17,617 bases of DNA from an uncultured Bacteroidales bacterium (GTDB taxonomy: Bacteria; Bacteroidota; Bacteroidia; Bacteroidales; F082), in contig CALFIT010000072.1 in the NCBI GenBank assembly GCA_937877465.1, forward strand, positions 1 to 17,617, written 5' to 3'. Shown in pieces: positions 13,996-17,617 of the stretch. The position numbers and the translations under genes were made by a program. Every line of letters starts with the position of its first letter. Positions within the stretch are counted from its first letter, which is position 1. A model generated the notes under the pieces. The model had not been told where the DNA came from. It worked only from the letters and a program-made list of their open reading frames with translations, and did no database searches.

Positions 13996-16863
13996 TTATT
14001 GTGCGGTGAAACTGAAGGCTTGCGTCGAGGCCGACGAGGTGCCGCCGAGGTAAAGCCCGTGGAACGCCGTCGTCGGGTTGGTGGGCGCTTGCGTGCCGTA
14101 CTTCACATAATAGGTGTTGCCGCTTACCATGCCCGTCGCCGTAATGAGGGCGAGCGTACTGCTGACATTGCTTTCAAAGCTGAAAGTCACCATGTTGGTA
14201 CCGCCCGATCCGTTGGTGTTGGACAAGGTGTAGTATCGTCCGGTTTGGAAGGTATAGCTGCTGGTGTAGAACTTGTAGCCTTGCGCCGCGTTGGGGATGG
14301 TGCCACCGCTACCGCCTCCGCCAGGGCCACCACCGCCGCCTTGCGAGCCGCCTGCACTGATGCCGATGCCAGTACCCGTAATGCGGATGTAGTTGTTGTT
14401 GTCGCAGTCGAAGCCTTCCTCTGGGTTGCCTCTATTGGTGTAGGCGAAAGCCACGCCGTTGCCGATGGTGATGGCGCCTGCCGAACCGGCATTCGAGTCA
14501 ACGGCGTCGTTGCCGTTGCTGAAGCACACGGTCACACCGCCTTCAAAGGTGATGCTGCCCGACGAGTTGATGCAGTCGTCATAGCAGTGGAAGTAATGCT
14601 GTCCGCCGTTGATGAGGATTTGGGTCTTCGACTCAAGGCCTTCTGCGCCGGTACTGGTGGTCGAGACGCTTGTCGATCCGCCGTTGATGGTCGCCAATCC
14701 GCCCACTTTGATGGCCTTGGCCGAGGCTTTCACCGAGCCGCCGCCACCGGGTCCTGGAGGCCAACCACCGCCACCGCCGCCCGAGACTTGTGCTCCCGAC
14801 GTGGTGATGGTGAGGGTGGGTCCTGAACCGTTGCTGGTGCCTTGCGTATAAGTGCCTGAATAGGTGTTACCGTTCTTCGTGCCCACCTTGATGCCCTTGC
14901 CGCCTTTGCCCGTGCTGTTGAGGGTGATGGTGCCGCTTAGGATCTGCATGTTGCCTTCGCTGCGGAGGCACGAGCTGGAATAGGTGTCGGTGCCCGACGA
15001 TGCCGTGTAGGTGGCACCGTCGCCGTGGGTCTCGATGTTAATGGTGTTGCTACCGCTGATGGTCATCGTGCCGGTCGCGCTGATGCCCTTGCCGCCGTGG
15101 TTGGAGGTCGGCAGGTTGATGGTGATGTTGCCACCGCTGATGGTGATGTTGGCGTCGCTCTTGATGGCCGTGCAGTAGGCGGGGTCGTTGTTCGAAACGA
15201 CGGTGTTGCCGCTCGAAGTGATGTTGATGGTGCCGCTGCTGATGGTGATGTCGCCAACGGCCTTGACACCCTTCGAGATGTTGCCGCTATGGGTGAGTCC
15301 GATGGTGCCGCCGTTGACGTGGACGGTACCGTCGCTCTTGATGCACTTGCCGTCTTCCGAGGTCGACACGATGGTGACGTTGGCGTTGCCGCTGATGGTC
15401 ACGTCGGTGTCGCTCGAGATGCCGTTCGAGCCAGTGCCCGACACGTCCAAGTCGACCGTGCCGCCGCTGATGATGACGTCCATGTCGCCCTTGATGCCTT
15501 TGCAGTCGTTGCCCGACACGTTGAGGTCGAGCGAGCCGCCGGTCATGGTGAAGATGCCCGACACCTTGATGCTCCTTTGGCTCAATGTCGTCGTGTTGAT
15601 GGTGAGGCTACCCGCGTTGATGGTGACGGCACCCGAGAAGTCGAGTCCGTCGGAGCCGGGCGCGGTGATGTTGAGCGTGCCGCCGTTCCAAACCAAGGCG
15701 CTGCTGCCGTGGATGCCGTCGCTGTCGGTGCTCAAGATGTTGATGGTGCCCGAGTTGACGGTCATCGTGCCTTCCACCGCGATGCCGTGCTTGCCATTGC
15801 CCGTGACGTTCAGCGTGGCTCCGCCGACGGTGAGGTCGCCTGCGGCAACCAAGGCTCCGTTGAGCGGACTGTTGGCGTTGTCGGTGAGGGAAGAAATGCC
15901 TCTCAAGGCCAATGTGACGCTCACATTGGAGGCCAAATTGATGGCTGCCGTGCTGCCGCTGGTCAGGTTCAACGAGCTGAGGGCCAGATAGAAAGCAGAA
16001 GAGCTGTAGATGGTCAGCGAGCCGTTTGACGATGAGCCTGAAACCACGTATGGCACATTGTTTCTGGTGGAGTTCACTGTGACGTTGGCATTGCTGGTTT
16101 CGACAGTCACGCCTGTGCTTTCGAAGGGGTTGGTGACGGCGACGCTTGAGCCGTTGTAGACGATGAAGACGGTGTCGCCCGCTGGCGGCTGTTCTTGTGC
16201 GAAGAAGGCCGTGTAGGTGGCGTTTTGCGTCACGGTGATGGTGCGCGGGTTGGTAGTGCTGCCGTCTTGCCATTGGCTGAAGGTGTAGCCCGAGTTGGCC
16301 GTGGCGGTCAGCGTGACCGTGGTGCCTTCGGGGTAGATGCCTCCGCCGCTGACGGTGCCTGCGCCCGTGGGCGACACATTGGTGGTGATGGTGTAGTAAA
16401 CCGCCGGTGTCTCAGCGAAATAGGCCGTGTAGGTGGCGCTTTCGGTGACGGTGAAGCTGTAGTCGGGACTGAGCGAGACCACCACGCCGTTCTTCTTCCA
16501 GCTGTCGAACTGGTAGCCCGAAGCGGGTGTGGCCGACAGGTAGCAGGTGGTGCCGGCATAATATACGCCGCCGCCGCTCACGGTACCCCATGCGTTGTTG
16601 TTGGCATCGACCGTGATGGTGTATTCGGTAGGCATGCTGAAGGTGATGCTGTCGAAGCGTGTGATAGGGAAGGTGGAGGTGCCCGACTCAAGGTTGATGA
16701 GCATGTTGGCCGGCTGGCTGCCTTCAAAACGGATGTCGACGATGGTGTTCACGCCGTTCTCGAAAATCACCTCACCCGACCTGTGCAGGTTCATCTGATA
16801 GTCTTGTGCGCGGAGGCCCAAGGCACAAAGCAAGAGGGCCATTATGAATGCGGTCTTTCTCAT
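13996..16863 (-). CDS. Large secreted surface protein with InlB-type repeats and a Cthe_2159-like beta-helix
   Basis: The 955-residue protein begins with a Sec signal (MRKTAFIMALLLCALGLRA-Q). A short module (SGTSTFPITRFDSITF, to residue 78) precedes two divergent InlB B-type repeats at about 80-150 and 157-223, both with GTVSGGG-Y--GTT, ASGY-F--W and ATYTA-FA. From about 230 to 855 lies a long right-handed beta-helix of repeated coils such as ISGGTVDLDVSGTGSNGISS, ITISSGTINITSSGN and ISGGNITINLPTSN, rich in Thr/Ser/Asn with K-G-I and D-G-I turns. This matches the Cthe_2159 carbohydrate-binding family, which binds polysaccharide and calcium. Acidic turns YDDCIN, GNDAVDS and EGFDCDNNN near the C-terminal coils could hold calcium. 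Two glycine-rich loops occur near 692-709 and 836-854. No T9SS sorting domain is seen at its own C-terminus. Its ATG overlaps the upstream gene by 4 bp. Confidence 0.88.
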   Translation of the reverse strand: MRKTAFIMALLLCALGLRAQDYQMNLHRSGEVIFENGVNTIVDIRFEGSQPANMLINLESGTSTFPITRFDSITFSMPTEYTITVDANNNAWGTVSGGGVYYAGTTCYLSATPASGYQFDSWKKNGVVVSLSPDYSFTVTESATYTAYFAETPAVYYTITTNVSPTGAGTVSGGGIYPEGTTVTLTATANSGYTFSQWQDGSTTNPRTITVTQNATYTAFFAQEQPPAGDTVFIVYNGSSVAVTNPFESTGVTVETSNANVTVNSTRNNVPYVVSGSSSNGSLTIYSSSAFYLALSSLNLTSGSTAAINLASNVSVTLALRGISSLTDNANSPLNGALVAAGDLTVGGATLNVTGNGKHGIAVEGTMTVNSGTINILSTDSDGIHGSSALVWNGGTLNITAPGSDGLDFSGAVTINAGSLTINTTTLSQRSIKVSGIFTMTGGSLDLNVSGNDCKGIKGDMDVIISGGTVDLDVSGTGSNGISSDTDVTISGNANVTIVSTSEDGKCIKSDGTVHVNGGTIGLTHSGNISKGVKAVGDITISSGTINITSSGNTVVSNNDPAYCTAIKSDANITISGGNITINLPTSNHGGKGISATGTMTISGSNTINIETHGDGATYTASSGTDTYSSSCLRSEGNMQILSGTITLNSTGKGGKGIKVGTKNGNTYSGTYTQGTSNGSGPTLTITTSGAQVSGGGGGGWPPGPGGGGSVKASAKAIKVGGLATINGGSTSVSTTSTGAEGLESKTQILINGGQHYFHCYDDCINSSGSITFEGGVTVCFSNGNDAVDSNAGSAGAITIGNGVAFAYTNRGNPEEGFDCDNNNYIRITGTGIGISAGGSQGGGGGPGGGGSGGTIPNAAQGYKFYTSSYTFQTGRYYTLSNTNGSGGTNMVTFSFESNVSSTLALITATGMVSGNTYYVKYGTQAPTNPTTAFHGLYLGGTSSASTQAFSFTAQ

Positions 16864-17345
16864 AGCTTGATCATTTTAAGGGTGCAGGTTTGTGCTTTGA
16901 CGAGATAGAGGCCCATGGGCAGGTCGCCGACGTCGATGGTCTGGTCGCCCGAAGCCTCGAAAGTCTTCATCAGACGGCCATCGATGGCATAGATGCTGAT
17001 GGTTTGCTTGCCTGTGATGTTGCGCAGGGTTAGCACGTCGTGTACCGGATTGGGGAACATGCTGACGGCGGATTCCGAAGCCTCGGCAACGCCTTCCGAT
17101 TCGGTGCAAGTCATCTTGCGGATGTCGGCCAACGGAATCTTGGTCACGCTTTTGGTTGGGTTGTCCTCGATGACGAGTTTCACGTTGTCCTCGAAATAAA
17201 GGCGGTCGCCTTCATACATTGGGAAGGTCTGCTCCGAACCGTCGTTCATCGTGACGACGAGTATCGCCGACTGCGCATTCACGCGGAAGGCCGTCGCCAA
17301 CACAAAGGCCAAAAGCAACAGTCCCTGTCTGAATGGATGTCTCAT
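16860..17345 (-). CDS. Small exported protein with a T9SS type A sorting domain
   Basis: The 161-residue protein has a Sec signal (RQGLLLLAFVLATAFRVNA, cleaved before Gln at about residue 25). A short beta module follows, VVTMNDGSEQTFPMYEGDRL and then YFEDNVKLVIEDNPTKSVTK, which ends IPLADIRKMTC. After an acidic spacer (SEGVAEASES), the last ~70 residues form a T9SS type A C-terminal domain: SMFPNPVHDVLTLRN, ISIYAIDGRLMKTF and DVGDLPMGLYLVKAQTCTLK, ending in MIKL. It should be exported through the type IX system and left on the cell surface. The 'DG...TFP.....I.F/M' module has a counterpart at the start of the 955-residue protein. The stop overlaps that gene's ATG (ATGA), so the two are co-translated. 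The function of the mature part is unknown. Confidence 0.9.
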   Translation of the reverse strand: MRHPFRQGLLLLAFVLATAFRVNAQSAILVVTMNDGSEQTFPMYEGDRLYFEDNVKLVIEDNPTKSVTKIPLADIRKMTCTESEGVAEASESAVSMFPNPVHDVLTLRNITGKQTISIYAIDGRLMKTFEASGDQTIDVGDLPMGLYLVKAQTCTLKMIKL

Positions 17346-17394
17346 GGTTTTGTCTTTTGTTGATGTTAGATGAGTGATAAATTAATGAAAAGGG

Positions 17395-17402
17395 CAAAGA
17401 TA
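17395..17402 (-). promoter_or_regulatory. -7 box of the T9SS-protein / beta-helix operon
   Basis: The minus strand reads TATCTTTG, an exact TAnnTTTG match followed by CCC and ending 49 bp before the ATG at 17345. A TTTG lies upstream at 17418-17421, but only 15 bp away, shorter than the usual 19-21 bp. The leader is AT-rich. Confidence 0.6.
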
Positions 17403-17447
17403 AGGTTTTTAATGATACAAAAAAGTTGTTTTGGCAAAAAATAATGT

Positions 17448-17465
17448 CGATTTATGCGAAAATCG
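17448..17465 (-). terminator. Possible weak terminator after the amidohydrolase
   Basis: On the minus strand CGATTT and AAATCG form a 6-bp stem around a 6-nt loop, followed by ACATTATTTTTTG. It lies 33 bp after the amidohydrolase stop. The stem is short and AT-rich, so this is uncertain. The rest of 17346-17498 holds only the promoter of the next unit. Confidence 0.3.
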
Positions 17466-17498
17466 GTCGGTTTCGGTGAGGAGATAGGGGATCGTGGC

Positions 17499-17617
17499 CT
17501 AATCCGCAATGATGGGATCTCCAATATGGCATAGTTTCACTTTGGTATTGGCAATCTGGTCTTCTGCAACAGTCATGATGTCGCGGTCGAGGATCACGAA
17601 ATCAGCGTCTTTCCCGA
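17499..17617 (-). CDS. Amidohydrolase family protein, C-terminal fragment
   Basis: The minus strand is open from the window edge to a TAG at 17499-17501 and encodes 38 residues plus a partial codon. The start GKDADFVILDRDIMTVAEDQ and then IANTKVKLCHIGDPIIAD is the C-terminal strand set of metal-dependent amidohydrolases, where 'GK-ADF-VLD-D' leads to 'V..T..GG..V'. It looks most like the YtcJ-type (exoenzyme-like) branch. All catalytic metal ligands lie outside the window, so activity and substrate cannot be judged. The final strand reads IGDPIIAD rather than the common GG-x-V ending. Confidence 0.72.
   Translation of the reverse strand, partial: GKDADFVILDRDIMTVAEDQIANTKVKLCHIGDPIIAD

Noticed and set aside
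15025..16029. Plus-strand open frame (334 codons) opposite the beta-helix gene
   Set aside because: It is an Ala/Val/Asp-rich product of the repetitive GTG/GCC codons on the other strand; no start context or motif.

Overview
The window looks like chromosomal DNA of a member of the Bacteroidales (phylum Bacteroidota), probably gut-associated. The evidence is five upstream regions with an exact TAnnTTTG -7 box (the Bacteroidota housekeeping promoter element), a type IX secretion (T9SS) type A C-terminal sorting domain, a DUF5020-like outer-membrane protein, an OmpA/PD40 envelope protein of PorE type, two ATPases of the AAA_14/DUF4143 kind, and moderately GC-rich genes separated by AT-rich gaps. 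The species cannot be named from this sequence.

Layout. (1) 1-2392, plus strand: the 3' end of ffh (SRP GTPase, M domain), folD, and a secreted beta-propeller-like protein of unknown function. (2) 2379-2570: an exact 32-bp tandem array that begins inside the last codons of the preceding gene and runs into the promoter of the next one. (3) 2588-6356, plus strand: an ATPase/DUF4143 gene, a TPR-PD40-OmpA envelope protein joined to it by an ATGA overlap, and an SGNH-hydrolase lipoprotein. (4) 6353-8413, minus strand: a rhomboid protease whose 3' end overlaps the SGNH gene by 4 bp, and a second ATPase/DUF4143-like gene. (5) 8414-8666: a dense regulatory gap with two near-identical 19-bp palindromes, an 18-bp perfect inverted repeat and a strong terminator. 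(6) 8667-13928, minus strand: gcvT; a secreted protein, an NCS2 purine permease and a Tsx-like DUF5020 outer-membrane protein that look like one operon; then a Fur-family regulator overlapped by an HD-domain phosphohydrolase gene. (7) 13944-17345, minus strand: a terminator, a 955-residue surface protein with two InlB-type repeats and a long beta-helix resembling the Cthe_2159 carbohydrate-binding family, and, overlapping it upstream, a small protein with a T9SS sorting domain. (8) 17499-17617, minus strand: the C-terminal end of an amidohydrolase.

How the genes may work together. The DUF5020 protein and the NCS2 permease would form an outer- plus inner-membrane route for nucleosides or nucleobases. 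The T9SS-tagged protein and the beta-helix protein form a two-gene surface unit. The OmpA/PD40 protein would anchor to peptidoglycan and could relate to T9SS. The most unusual signals are non-coding: the 32-bp array, the twin palindromes over the second ATPase's promoter, and the 18-bp inverted repeat next to them. I found no CRISPR array, IS element, prophage, tRNA or rRNA, and no convincing new multigene defence system.
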